64,000 bases of DNA from the NCBI GenBank assembly GCA_964058845.1, contig CAXKVR010000233.1:186001-250000 (forward strand), written 5' to 3'. The notes below the pieces were generated by a model. It saw only the letters and a list, made by a program, of their open reading frames with translations, had not been told where the DNA came from and did not search any database. The position numbers and the translations under genes are program-made. This stretch comes from Carex sylvatica. Taxonomy: Eukaryota > Streptophyta > Magnoliopsida > Poales > Cyperaceae. Below, in pieces: positions 33,881-47,301 of the stretch (positions are counted from its first letter, which is position 1; each line of letters starts with the position of its first letter).

Positions 33881-35219
33881 AAAATGATATAATTTTTGTC
33901 ACATTTGTTCATATTTTGTTTTACACTTAATTATGTAAAACCCTTACTATATATTTACCCCATTATATAGTAAGACCAAGATCCTTATCGTCTCCACTCT
34001 CCAAATGGATATTTTCAGGTAAGCGAAAAACTTCGCTAATCGCAAGAATTGTTGCGACTTTTGGGTCTGACGAACAAACCAGTGTGATCAGACTTTGTAC
34101 CTTGATAGCTGGTCCATTAATTCAAACCTTACTCATTTTGTTCTGGCTAGAACCTGCTAGCCCCACAACTGTCGCACTAGCAATGCACGCCCACATTGTG
34201 GATTATCTTAACCTTACTAGTGTTGCCACAAATGTGGATGAGATAAGGGTAAGGTACTTCTTGAATTAATATTCGCTCTGGGACAATCTTTGTTTATGTT
34301 TGGTAGGCATGTCAACAAGCATCGATACCTAACCTATGACCAATTTAGGCATTCACATAAACAAAAATAAATGAGCGCGGGATTGTATGGCCTCGTCAGG
34401 GATTCGTCCTCGTCATTTTCGTAAGCATCCTTGCAGCTCAAGCCATGGCAATAACTAGAACCCCTAAATTTCCCTTAGCCCAGCTAAAAGAAATAAAAGT
34501 ACATTTTGATTCCCCAAAGTGGCACACAGGCCCAAATGACATGTAAAAATAACTAAATAGGTGTTGCTTGCATAATAATAAAACACTTTAATATCATGGG
34601 GCACTTTAGGCCGCGTTACATTCATTCCATATGCATTGGTAATCTTTGACCACACAATCCGCTTGTACCTGCAGCTTAATTGCTATGTTGGGCCCATATG
34701 CATTTATGCAATATACAACAAGTTATTGCAAGGGTTATTAAATCTTATCATGTGCATGCATGTGCATGATCCAATGTACCGTACAGACAGTGTCAATGTA
34801 CATGATCATCATTGACATATCTAGATTTTAGTTTATTAAATATCAACCATAGATCTAGCAACAGGTCTAGATCCGAACCGCAATCAAGATCTCAAATAAA
34901 CGAATCAAGTTCTCAAATCCATTTGAAAACGAATACATTCGGCAAGATCAAAAACTTCTCGATTCTCATCAAACAAGATTCACAAATCCAGATCTATACT
35001 TTGAACCCTCCATATATCATCAACTGATATAGGACCCGAGTCATGGAAGAAAACAAAAATGAATAAAGAAATAAAAAACTCATTGTTGCACCATTCATGC
35101 AACAGGACCTGTATACAGCCATACAGGCGGCATAAAAATCAAGCTAAGAATTCCATAAGATAGAATCAGCCTAACACAATTGCTAAGCGATGACGAAAGC
35201 AAGTATACAGATTAACCTA

Positions 35220-35233
35220 GCTCTGATACCACT
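35220..35233 (-). other. Primer-binding site of the copia element
   Basis: The minus strand reads gtggtatcagagct, complementary to initiator tRNA-Met. It lies just inside the LTR end at 35235 and about 1.3 kb upstream of the gag remnant. Confidence 0.65.
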
Positions 35234-35234
35234 A

Positions 35235-36611
35235 TTACGTTTCAGGTCTAGGCTGTCAGGTCTAATTTCAAAAATTTCATAGCAATCTAGACTAGATCTT
35301 GTTGTATACAAGCAATCAATCACACGCAGTTTATGGATCATGATACACACATGATCTAGCAAAGTTTTATTGAGTCATACCTCTCTAATCTAGTGGAACG
35401 TGAAACGGTTGCCTGTGCCTTAGTCTCCCTTGATGAAGTTTCCAAAATAGAAAACCTCAAGTTTCGCACACCAAGGTGTTGTCGAGAACAGGAGAAGATC
35501 AATGCTAGTCGATCGTATCCTCGTTCCTTATGAATTCGAATCTCAGTTCACAACATAATTTTGCATGCTTCTCGAAGATCAAAACCTCAACTCAAAACGA
35601 GTAGATAAGGAGAGATCTAGATCAAGATCTAACGGATCTAGATGGATCTCAAATCAAGAAGAAGAGAGAGAGCAGATCTCAAAGCTTCCACACGAGGAGA
35701 AGCGAGAAGAGGAGGTGACGGCCCAAGCTCAACTAGGCTCAACCTGGAAGTGCAGCTCCGATCTAGATCTGGTACAACCCGATTGGATCAAGGAACGGCA
35801 GTGGAAGGCTCAGCCTCGGGTGGCGGAGGTGAGGCGAGGCGCGGGTGAGCGGCGTACGGCCACGGCGGGTCCAGCAGCGCAAGCTCCAAGCCGATCAACC
35901 TCAAGGCCGATCCGACGATGAGAGGAGGTGGTCGACCCTTGTGGCGATGGCTAGGAAGGAGGAGAGGTGGCGACTCGGCTTGTAGTTGCACCTTTCGTAC
36001 TCCTTTGCTAGCTCTCTTGATCAATGAAAGAGAAAGAGAAGAAGGGAGAAGTTTCTAGATTTATCTTGCCAAATGAATTGATTTATTTGGAATGGAGGGA
36101 TACTCCTTCTTAAATAGAGTTTATGAATTACCATAATGCCCTTCAAAATATCTCATCTCCTGTTGAATCATGAAGGCTCATTTGGTAATTTCTTAATTAA
36201 TGGTCCATTGGACCATTGGTCTATTTAAGAATATATTTATTAATTGCTTCCTTTGCAAGCAACCTCATCCTCACATGTGTTTGACCAGTCAAACACATAA
36301 CACCTCATATCTGGTCAAATTTGGGTTTGACCTGACTTTGACTTTGGTCAACTTTCTTACATTTTCACTTAAATGATAATAATTTTTGAACCGTAAGTCC
36401 AAATCGCGCATACTACATATCCACACTCTTGTATGATCGTCCTCTATCTCATGGTATCATTACATCAACAAAAATAGTAGGATAATCAACTCATATAATT
36501 AAAACATCATTTGGACTACTGGTTGCAAACTGTCTTAATTACATCCTCATTTCTCTCATGGTGTTGAACTGTGTATTATAAAATTCGCTGTGCTATGTTA
36601 TTTCCAACATT
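35235..36611 (-). repeat. Copia 5' LTR
   Basis: On the minus strand it starts tgttggaaataacatagc (ending at 36611 on the plus strand) and runs to the primer-binding site. It contains the repeat shared with 32577-33347. The gatctagatc-rich and gcggag-rich zone at 35560-35960 is the likely transcribed leader. Confidence 0.6.
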
Positions 36612-37210
36612 CATGAACTAGTATCATAAACTCTATCAAGGGGCCCCAATGGATATCATAGCTTACTACATACACCAAGATGTTTGTAAGGCATATTTAG
36701 TCCTGTTAACATATGAGTCATACCCAATGTAAGTATTGCACACAGAGAATGTCTCAATGGCCCCCTTTTTACAGAGAGCTTTGAACATAAACCACTAATG
36801 TACATTTCTTAAGAAATCACATCATATTCTCAGACTTAAGACATCAACACCGTGAACCATCAATGAGATAAACACAAAATTCATAGTGATGTTCACGTGT
36901 GATCAAATCCGATGTCATATAAACACTTATATGCATCTTTGACATTGAACCGGAAATAAGTCTAAGTTGATCCATAAGCTTAAATAACAACATTCAATCG
37001 TCATACTAGCCTCAAGTATAATTAGTGTTCCTTGCTTATTACATTGACTAGGGATACTTTAAAGTTCATTACTTTTATAGTGTGGTTGCCACTCAATCTA
37101 AACTCGTAGATAAACCACAAGTAATGCAACTTCTAGGTAACAAATTGACTCCTGTCAATCAATCATATGAATAAGAAAATATAAACAATAGTTTGTTCTA
37201 GGACACCCAA

Positions 37211-38745
37211 TGATAAGCATAAATTATATACACGTTCGATCTAGTTTTTTATTATAAAATAATATCAAATATCTTGTATTTTGAATATAAAGTAAATAGA
37301 ATACAGCTAGAATCAAGTTACTGTGTTTGCTTGGTTTTTATTTACAGGAAATGAAGATAAACAAAGAAAAATATTCAGTGCGGTCACACAGTTTGGGATA
37401 CGACCGCACTAAGTACTTAGATGGTTTCTGGATGCATGCCAATTTTAAAAATGTATAATAAGCTATGCATCAAAATCGGTGTGAATGCACAGATATCGAT
37501 GCAGCCGCACTCTGGTCGTACAGAAAAAGTCCGAGTGTTGTGTGGATGTACTGTGGCAGCCAGTGCGGGTGGCCGGACGCACTGTAGCAGAACGCAGAAC
37601 TAACGCCTGAACTTAAAATAGCCATAGATTTTGACTCGTAACTCTGTTTTGGGCATATAACCACTTTTTGGAAAGTTAGCAATAAGATCTACAACTTGAG
37701 AAGCATAATATGAACACACTTTGAGAGTAGATAGTCTAAAAATGCAATTTGGATGCGTTTTCTATTTTGAAAACTGCTAGCCACGTTTCGAGGGCTAAAA
37801 TTAGATATGATAAATCTGAAAAATATGTAAAGATAGCATCCACTAACTCCACTTCTATGCTCCAAATTGGGTAGAACTTTAGCTTTAAAAGAGGGGGTTT
37901 ATTCTCATTCAAGGAATCATTGTCATATCTCTCTTCACCCCTTGGAGCATGTTCATTCTCATAAAATACAGTGATAAATCTGCAGCAATTCTTGCAGTTT
38001 CAGAGGTTTTTCTAGGAAGGCGAAGAAGGTCCAAGTAAGATTTTGGCAAGATTGATGTTCTTGATTTGAAAAAGGGTGTAATAATTTTTTTATTCTATTT
38101 CTACTTATTTTTTGCCAACTTTTGTAATAGATCTCTTCAATAGAGAGTAGATCTCTCTCTAGGAGTTTAGGTCCACGCATGAACTTGTTTAATTCTATTT
38201 ATTTTGTTTTATTATTTTTATTATGATTGTTTGATTTGATGTTAATTTATGTGATTTATTTTTTATGACTTTCATTAGTACTTGAATTATAGTTCACCTG
38301 GCGAAGGTTTAGTAAATTGAAATATCTTGCAATCATGTTATATCATGTCTTTCCGCTTTAGTTTATTAAATTCTAACATTGGTCAACGTAAGGAGAGTAC
38401 TAAGGACTCATAGACATATACCTTAGGACCAATTTGATATCTAAATCGGATTTCCAGAAATTAAGATTAGGGTTTGGTGAAGTATTAAATTGAAGTCAAA
38501 ACCTAATTAGGGCACCTTAGAACAAAAATTGATATATTATTTGAAGCATGTGACTTAAGTACCCCTATAGGTAGTGACAGCCCTAGAATTTGAGAAACAT
38601 TAATCCATCCATCCAAAGTATTTGTACCAATATTTGTTTCAAAGGCTAACATAAGTTAGAAACCTCATCATAATCAATCATGAATTTAAACACTACCGAA
38701 TAGATAGAATTATCAAGGGATTGTACACCGAATACCCCTAGATCT
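37211..38745 (+). repeat. Gypsy (Tat-type) LTR, 3' end truncated
   Basis: Starts tgataagcataaatta and follows the same order of blocks as the LTR at 56276-58016: gtgcggtc/ccgcac words at about 37380-37590, a pyrimidine stretch, a conserved gtttaggtccacgcatgaac-like block, and ggattgtacaccgaatacc near 38710. The last part is missing where CACTA subterminal repeats begin. Confidence 0.55.
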
Positions 38746-39093
38746 CCTCAACGCCATCAGTTTCCCATCATAATCTCGCCATCAGTTTAATATGGTGAAC
38801 AATACGTTCATGTTGACTTACTCACCAAAGGCTCCATATTATCAATCAACGCCAACGGTTGGTCCATCTAAACCGATGGCGAAGATGCGTTAAAACCAAC
38901 TGTAGGACAAATTTTAATTGCTGGCAAAGCTTGGTGAACCCTTAAATGCCAACGATTAGTTTGAACTGAACAGATGGTGTAAATTCTAAGTAATTACATC
39001 AATATATACCACCGATAACAAACACCATCAATTACTTATCCAATCCGACGATAAAGAGGGGGGGTGGAAAATGTGTTTTTTGTGGAAGTGTTA

Positions 39094-41147
39094 TCCGTTT
39101 TATTTTTCTACAATTTATATTTAGGAATATCTTGCAGTTTTCCAATATACTTTAAATCAGAACTTCAGAAAGTTTATGGTAAAAGTAAAAAAATATTGAA
39201 GTTTTGCAACTCATGAATAGTATTAATATAATGAATCATCCACACTTCTGTAATAACAAAATGTAATTAAGATTTATTGCGCATTTTACCATTTGAAAAA
39301 TAAAATGGAAATGTTCTTTCTTTTGGAAAATAATAAAATTAGCTTTTCAACATAAAATTATAACAAAGGGTGCTCCGGCCAAGTTTTGAACCTGCAATTG
39401 ACATGAAATTATTAGTGAATAACTTTAAAATTGATTGAAATTCTCAAATGGAACTAAAAATTTTCAGTGAAACTCTTTGTTTTAAAATTGAGAATTGTTT
39501 TCACATATTATGGTTATAATTCATCTTATTTTTACTCTGCTGCATGCTTTCGTTTTGACACAATTTTCGAGACTTTTTATATTCATTATGTCTTGCTGCT
39601 TTATCAACTCAGAAGCAATTGTCTTATTTATGTGGCAGATGCCGGTGATTAAAATACTGAAGTTAACGTACGGCCCAATTAATAATTGACCATATGGGAA
39701 TAAAAATAAATGAAAAAACAACTTGACTTAAATGTATACAGAATGCAACAAACCGACCCTTGTATCAATGTCCCTCTTAATTGAAATATGTACATAACTC
39801 GACAGGCTTTTTAACGTAAGACAATCACGGGCCATTGTCAGTAGTAGGTGTGGCGTCGTACGTATTCCTAAGTTGTACCTAGTACTTAACAATAATGGGT
39901 TGAGGACCTCTTGCCTTGCCTTTTCTTTTATTTTTCTTTTTTTATGCAGGGTGGTTTTTGGGGGTCGGGGGGGTTTTGTTTTCTACTAAATGTGTCTGCA
40001 TTGCTATTTTCTATTTCTGGCATCTATCTACCAACTAATTAATTTATTCATCTCCTACCTCTTTGGGTTTTTCTGACCAGTGTTGCTAGTTCATGCATCT
40101 ACCTAGCTAGCTACCAATTAATTTATTTATTCATCTCCTACCTCTTTGGATTTTTCTGACTAGTATTGCTAGTTCAGGCATCTACGTACCAGCTAATTAA
40201 TTTATTCATCTCCTACCTCTTTGAGTTTTTGTGACCACCAGTATTTTGTGCTCTTATTTTGCTCCTATCATTAATTAATTGACTGTTTCAATCAAGAAAA
40301 GAGAAAAGAATCTAATTTCAATCTAGATTCGCCAGTCATTTGTTTTCCCTAGACATTGTTAAAAGCACCAACAAAATCATTATTTAAGTAGAATGACATA
40401 AATACCCTTGCTAATCCCAATCATTTTTTTCTCTAGATGTTGACCAAAAAATGGAAATAATGATCGCCGTATCCTCTGTTTTCTCCACGGAAAGCAAAGT
40501 AAAAGGCTAGCTAGATAACAAAAGATTAACTTTTTGAAAAAAATCCAAAAATTAAAATGATTAGATATCTAAATTCTGACCATCTAAGAAGAGACAAACT
40601 GACTGAACCCTCTCTGACTTGGCCCAATCATCAATTCAAATGTTTCAGTTCTTTTCCTCTATTGTTGTAGTTAGGTAAACAAAAATACATGTTATTACAG
40701 AGGATGAGTTATGTTTGAACTATCTTCTTTTAAATAATAATGCAAAGAGAATAAATAATTGAAGAGGCAAACTGGTAATTTTCTTCTTGTTCGTAGTGGA
40801 AACTTTGATGATTTCGAGTCTCTCTAATTATGTGGTATTACAAGCTTATTTCTCGTTAATAATCATATATAATATTGCTCAAAAATAAATGTCAGCATCG
40901 GCAGCAAAACGAAGTAAGAATTGAAAAATAGAGAAAATAATTGATTCAGAACTCTTCCCAAGTACTTGCTACATGAGAAACAAAGCACATATAATAGTAC
41001 AACCATAAGCTATATATTATTCATAAGAGTTTGATCAAATTACTCCTACAATAGGAAAACCACAATATTTTGTTGGCAAATCAGACTCTGCCAAGCACGC
41101 ACGCCTCTCTCATTACCAGTTCAATGTTATTTGAATGTATTTGAAGT
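39094..41147. other. Intergenic region downstream of the P450 gene
   Basis: No gene seen. The only clear structure is a three-unit tandem repeat at 40027-40240. Confidence 0.6.
40027..40240. repeat. Tandem repeat, three units of about 80 bp
   Basis: Each unit has attaatttattcatctcc, tacctctttg and ttttctgacca-like words, with small substitutions. It is non-coding, about 0.9 kb after the P450 stop codon. Confidence 0.8.
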
Positions 41148-44100
41148 CTAAACATCAGGCACAGGAACACGCAGTATTGGTAGCAAATACAGTGGCTCTT
41201 TTTTGGCAGCTACTACTCCAGAGGTCTCTGCCATGTTCACATCCTCTGGCTTCATCCCATCTGGTAGTTTCCAATCAAAGTGTAGCAACAGCCTTGCCAG
41301 AGCCTCCTCAACCACAGTCATGCCAAACTTAAGTCCCGGACACATCCTCCTTCCAGCACCAAATGGCACAAACTCAAAATGCTGCCCTTTGAAGTCAATA
41401 GGAGGCATTTCAAACCTCTCCGGTTTGAAATTATCTGGATCGTCCCAGTAGTTGGGGTTTCTTCCCAGAGCCCATGCATTAATTACCATGCGGGCCCCAG
41501 AGGGAATTGTGTACCCAAGTACCTCGCAACTCTCCTTGCACAGTCGTGGCAATAAAAGCGGCACTGGTGGGTGCATTCTCAGAGTTTCTTTAATGACTTG
41601 TTGTAGATAACTGAGGGCATTCTCATCAAAATTAATATTGTCACTTGCAGCTTGCCTTATCTCTGTTTGAACCTTAGCCATTACTTCAGGGCACTTAATT
41701 AGTTCTGTCATGGCCCATGTGATTACCGTCGACGATGTGTCAGTACCTCCAAGAAATACATCCTGTACATCGTCAGAGAAAATATTTAATTGCTACTTTC
41801 TACCGTATCCTACATAACCTTAAGTATATATGTAAGGGATTGTTCGGCATAATCAACTATAATGATACGTGGAAAAGAGAGTAAACTTCAATAATCCACT
41901 ATTTCTTTTCTATTTGGAAAAGTTCAGATTAGGAATTCTATGTATTGCATTTCAAAGAGTGAGTATAATTGTTATTTAGTGTTTTGATGGAAAGCTTAAA
42001 ATTTATGTTAGGTCTTTATACATTAAAAAGTAATTTTCTATTTGTAAGTAGGGTGTCAATGAGACAGACCCGAATTACACGTGTCATGAACGTATGTTTC
42101 GAACTAAAAAAATGACTTGTGTTTCTCGTATTAACAAATCGTATGCCAAGTCACACATGATATATAAATTAAGATTTAAGGTTATCTATCTCCACTATGT
42201 ACTTTAGTATCATATGATGATCTAAATTAAATCATAATATAACCCTTGTAATTAATTTAAATATCATAATTTTCATATGATATACTAAAATAAACTTCTC
42301 TAATAATTCATATTTGGTGTGACCCAATAGGAATCATGTCATGTTAGCAATAAAACTATTTTTTTCTTAATTCTATAAATCAGAAGAACTATCTAGCAGT
42401 ATACATTATGATTATTATCCAAATAACACAAATGATATGTATCATGCAATATAATGATCCAAAACAAAATTGTTTGTGTGTATTATTTTTTCACATGATA
42501 AAATGTTAAAGTCATGTGTATAAACCCAGAGACAAGGTGCCTAAAGATACCATCACTCATATTCTAGGTATGAGGGACAACAAAGATAATCTTGATGAAC
42601 ATGTTCCCTCTGCACAAGTCATACATACTGAAATACTCTATTTATAGCATCTAGTTAAACCTAGCGTTAGAGAACATCTATAAGTACACATTTATCATAT
42701 AGGAAAAATGAACGCCTTATACTTTAGAATTCAACACATTTAATTAACAAGAATTTATTGATACACTGCACAATCCATTTAATATTTGATTTAGGTATGT
42801 GTAATGTCATGTTCTCTAACATGCATTTATGAGATTATATTGGTAACTCCTTATCTATATGGTTTGTAGAATCCATCATTTGGTTCTCATACTAACCATT
42901 TAATAGTCAATTAGTTTTCCACATATGCTAATTACCAAGGTTAGGAATCGTTTGAAGTAAACATCATTCACATTATAGAAAGGGCCTGCCATAAGATTTT
43001 GAGGTTCAGAGCGGGAGAAAAAATTGAACCCTTTATACAAATTTTTGATGAGACCGGCTAATACGCTTTCATAAGTATTTCAACACCATATACTTATAAG
43101 TCACATTTGCATTTTCAAAGTTCAAACAATTGATCTAAACTGTTCAATATGATATCCATATTAAAACGTACTTGGAGACCAAATTTTATATTTTTTGTAT
43201 TTTTTTTTACATTATTTTAAGATAGGTAGAAAATCTATTGATTCATAATATTTTGGACCATAAAAACCAATGATTTTCTACCGACCTTAAAAATTAGCAA
43301 AAAAATTAAAAAAAATATAAAATTTGGTCTCTAAGCACTTATTAATATAGATATCATGTTAAACGATTTGGATTGACTATTTGGACTTTTAAAACACAAA
43401 AACGACTTATATATGGTGTTGAAATACTTATGAAAAAGTATTAGCCGGTCTCATTTTTTATTGATATACCAATAAATCATACATATTTATAGAAATATTT
43501 GAGCTAGCCCTTTATATATACAAAATTTGGACCCTAATTATTTATTTATTTTTAATATGTACATATTTATTTTTAATGTATATACAAACTAATTTTATTT
43601 TTTGGGGCCCCTTCGATCTTGGGGCCCGAGGCAGTCGCCCTGGGTGCCCTGCACCAGGGCCGGCTATGATTATAGAGTTTTACAATTGAAATTCTCAACT
43701 GAAATGATCTATAAAACGATAAAAAAAAACAATGAATAAAATGATATAAATCATTCAATTCTTAAAAAAAATATTGAATATAATCATACAATAATTTACT
43801 TCTATGTCACAACACTAATGGTTCTTACACTTTAAGCATATATAGTTAATTCTAGACTCTATGCAATTAATCTAGTGTGGTACTAAGATTTGTGTATTCG
43901 GGTATTCTTTAGTTTCAATTAAAACAGGTGGTTTGTCTACTGTATAAATAAGAAGGTTTCCTATTTCACACATAAATAGTATTATGTAAGTTCTCTTCCA
44001 TTTTAAATGAAGTAAAAGTTAATCAGTCACATACCAAGATAATAGCTTTTATATTGTCCATCGTGATAGGTACCTCCAAGTCACCACGTTCCTTTACATT

Positions 44101-45768
44101 GATAAGGACATCGACGAGATCATATTCAATCTCTTCCTCTCCTCTTTTCTCCTGTTGGTGTCGCTTTTTCAAATGCTCCTGTACAATCTCCTCAAGTACT
44201 AAATCCGCTTTGCTGCATGAATTAGTAATTAATATATGGGTCTCTCCGTCTCAGCCAAACATTATAGAATAAGAACAAAACAAGGAATGCACGATAGCAA
44301 AGTTTATCAAATGTTACCTGTGGACTGTCGCAACTCTTCTTCTCATCTTCATATCAAGCCAACTCAATGATGGGAAGAAATCAGATAGGTGGAATCCAGA
44401 AAAAAGCTCAATTACCTCCCTCATTATTTCCATGAACATTCCTCTCATTTTACACTTACCACCAAATGCGGCACCAATAATGATGTTGTTTGAAAGCTCA
44501 CATGTCCTTGCACTCAAATTGACTGGTGATTTACCAGAAACTAATCTCAAGCTCTTCAACAGGGAATTGATCTCTTCTTGCCGGATTGAGGAGAAAGATT
44601 TGACCCGTTTTGAAGAAAATAGCTCGCTGGCACAAATTCGACGCAGCTGGCGCCAGTAGGGGCCATTTGAGCAGGCAATATCTGTGCTGCCATACATGAG
44701 AACATCTCCGGCACAAAACGGAGGGCGGATTGCAAGGTTTGCATCCTGCGTTTGCATAACCTATGCAAATTTTGTGCATGTTAAAATATTTCGAGGAGCA
44801 CAAATTGTCGTAAATCATAGATAAATATAAATAAATAATTTTTTTGTAACTAATAGCAACAATTGTCTCTATTCATTGATATTCATCTTCATAGTGTCCT
44901 TAAATATACGATGCAGATCTACTTGGGTATACAAAAAATAAGAAAGCACATGGAGGGCATTCAATAAATGCTAGAACAATTTTACCATGTTTGAATTTTG
45001 AAGAAAAATATTATTAGTTGTAATAATAACAAGTTGGAAGACCTTTATGTCATTTACTTTTCTAGTCTATTTCCTGCATATCCAAGCCCCTTCTCAGATC
45101 GTCCTTTTAGAGCCACAAATTTACTAAGAGCAACAGTTAGCGGTGGCCCTTTTTAAGTATTAACTCTGCAGATGGCACATTAAATAAATCACAGGACTCA
45201 CTAAAAATCCACAGAGAGCTTAGATTATGTAGATAGGGGATCCGAGCAATTTGAATGAGATGAGTACGTAATAAACATGAAAGGCTCAGATCCCTTTAGC
45301 TAACGAGAGGTATCTCAGTGGATCTAAACATAAATTTGATTTTGGGAGAGGAAAGTCCAGGAGGACCTTATATATAAATCAACAGCATCATGCACATTTA
45401 TATTAAGATAAATTTAACTAAATTTGTAAGTTTTGGATATTGCGGGTGATCCATTAGCATACAATGATCAGCTACAAAGTTACCTCTTTAGCAGCTTCAG
45501 AAGAACTGAAGGCAACAAGGTCAGTTTCCCCAGCACGAAGGAGCATAACAGGTCCATGCAACAGGGCAAGATCATGCAGAGCATGGTGCGGCAAACTGGC
45601 AGTTGCTAGGTGGTGCAGACTTCCGATGAAAGGCAGGGTCCAGGGACCTGGAGGGACATTAGATTTAGAATGTGCAGCTTTCTTCTGGAGGAATCGAATG
45701 GGGAGCAAGAGTATTAGGAGAGCAACAGTTAGCAAGGACATAAGAGAAGGAAGTGAAAGTAGTTCCAT
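41148..45768 (-). CDS. Cytochrome P450, CYP71 clan (four exons, 506 aa)
   Basis: Exons on the minus strand: 45484-45768, 44318-44760, 44035-44212 and 41148-41762, all with GT-AG junctions, in phases 0, 2 and 0, giving an uninterrupted frame. Residues 4-27 are a hydrophobic ER anchor, followed by the PPGPW hinge. WRQLR (131-135) is the C-helix; GGTDTS (307-312) the oxygen-binding I-helix; ETLR (361-364) the K-helix; PERF (416-419); and FGAGRRMCPG with the haem Cys at 443. Such enzymes take electrons from P450 reductase at the ER surface and hydroxylate small molecules. The sequence is closest in style to CYP71D/CYP71BE terpene oxidases (my recognition, not a search). Intron 3 is 2.27 kb and full of MITE sequence. 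The nearest other host gene is the TPS, 13.5 kb upstream-to-downstream in the same direction, so a shared terpenoid pathway is plausible. Confidence 0.93.
42982..43670. mobile_element. Possible hAT-like element in P450 intron 3
   Basis: The right end (gccctgcaccagggccggct, preceded by ggggcccgaggcag) is typical of a group of plant hAT-like elements. The left end gggcctgcc is a weaker match. Short attatag copies lie outside both ends. A fold-back MITE is nested inside. Ends and class are tentative. Confidence 0.4.
43049..43453. repeat. Fold-back MITE in P450 intron 3
   Basis: Opens gagaccggctaatacgc and closes with the inverse, gtattagccggtctc. The arms carry tccatattaaaacgtacttg, a diverged form of the core shared by the other fold-back MITEs here, and pair through ataaaatttggtctccaag-like sequence. 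Confidence 0.75.
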
Positions 45769-46192
45769 TATTAGTTGTTCTCTTTTGTATTGTAGATGAT
45801 TACAAAAGTTATCATTAATTTGTAGGCGGTTTGAAGAACCCGTTTTTAATCTACTAGTAAGGTTCCGACAGGGAATTCCTTATAAATAATAAGAGTATTG
45901 GATGGCCCCAACCCTTTTTCTCAAATGTGCAGGATTTTCAAATGTCATTAAATTTTTTTTAAATAAAAGATGGTGAACCTCTAATCTTACAGCTAATATG
46001 TTCTTAGGACACAACTCATAGCTTTTAGTTACCAAAAAACTTCATAGTTTCACAAAAGGGATTTCTCGGTGTTCATATAGCTTATTTTTTCCAAAAAAAT
46101 AAAACTCAATTCAATTTCGGTACACATTTGCTAAAACACAATATGCGCCGCTCTAAGCTGCTTTACATACACTTGTACAAAATACCACATCA
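45769..46192 (-). promoter_or_regulatory. P450 upstream region
   Basis: A TATA-like tatttataagg on the minus strand (about 45880-45890) lies about 115 bp before the ATG. The rest is AT-rich without a recognised motif. A CACTA end begins at 46193, so the undisturbed promoter is at most about 420 bp. Confidence 0.35.
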
Positions 46193-46779
46193 CACTACTA
46201 CAAAACGGTTGCCTTATTGGGTAAAAAGGGATCTGCTAACGGATTCCCTATCGATAGAGATCAACAGGATACAGGATACAAGAAACAAGAATATTTCTAG
46301 CAGTTCCATACCGATAGTAGATTAACCTTGTCCTATCAGTACAAAACACATTATCCATAGGAAAATTATAATTCCTCTATCGTAGTACATTATGTTCAGA
46401 TAGAAGGATTGTGGTTCCTCCATCGGTAAGAAAATTAATATGTATCATGTATTCATACAAGCTTAATTGTTTTTTTTTTTTTTGGAATTTCATTTATAAA
46501 ATTAGCCAACCCCCATTTGCGATCCATATTAATCATAAACAAGCATTGATACATAAAACAATATGGACCATCATCAGAAACATTCAACAATTAAATTTTA
46601 CTATTTTACTATCAGAAAACACACACATGCATCTTCATAAACAAAAGAAGAAGATATACATATACACATACCGAGATGTCTCACAGGTATATTGACTTGA
46701 GCAAGAACAAAATAATAACTTGATACTTGCAGCTAGCAATGATCCCCTTTCTCCTTGAGCCACATGACGTAGTGTGATG

Positions 46780-47100
46780 ATAGGGCCTTATCAGATCTAA
46801 TAATATTTATAACACTAATGTTCTACTTTACAATCGATTCACAAGCCCATTAATCTTTCGTGTAGTATAGATCAGGATGTCAATCCACAAAGATAGTATA
46901 TGAAGGTTAAATCGTTCACTAATTTTAGGTGCGTGGTAATATGGGTTTTTAGATGAGTTTGTGGCTTATCAATCGATATTAAAGTAAAGATCACAGATAG
47001 TAAAGGGCTCTAGGGATCAGGCTTACCATCACTCTTAGTTCAACCAATCATATGAACAAGAAATACAAATAAAATATTTGCTCTACGACACCTGACTCTA
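46780..47100 (-). repeat. Gypsy LTR fragment
   Basis: On the minus strand the words ctttgtggattgacatcctg and actacacgaaagattaatgg, with a short block that includes ggctctagggatcagg in the opposite sense, resemble the 3' part of a Tat-type LTR. A hAT MITE interrupts it at 47108. Assigned by general resemblance only. Confidence 0.3.
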
Positions 47101-47107
47101 TCAAAAC

Positions 47108-47301
47108 CAGTGTTGTAAAAAACGTCCATTTAGGCCGATTAATCAGCCAATTAGTCATTGACGGTGACCAAATTGTTATGGATTTTTGCGACTAATCGAC
47201 CGATTATTTCTGATTATGGCCGATTATTCCTGATTATTCTCGATTAATCGTTTGGCAGTACCCTGTCCATCCGACGACGCATACCGTTATTTACAACACT
47301 G
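47108..47301. mobile_element. hAT-type MITE, 194 bp, with intact target duplication
   Basis: The ends are cagtgttgtaaaaaacg and the inverse cgttatttacaacactg. The 8 bp atcaaaac is present on both sides (47100-47107, 47302-47309). Inside are several cgattattc / gattaatcg words. This copy defines the family that is seen decayed at 3690-3880 and 8352-8376. Confidence 0.9.

Larger units (their letters stand above)
28961..39090. mobile_element. CACTA-type transposon, about 10.1 kb, filled with LTR elements
   Basis: The left end is cactactacaaaaaacacat and the right end is its near inverse, atgtgttttttgtggaagtg. Subterminal repeats around the words catcggttgg, ccaatggcg and their complements cluster at 28980-29280 and 38750-39060. 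The 3 bp flanks do not match (aaa, tta), so the two ends might come from different copies. I find no transposase. The interior is mostly copia and gypsy LTR fragments; 29335-30780 shows nothing that I can name. Confidence 0.6.

Noticed and set aside
35565..35921. 118-codon frame in a GC-richer zone
   Set aside because: It lies within a copia LTR leader and has no recognisable domain; the same region in the other LTR copy is out of frame.
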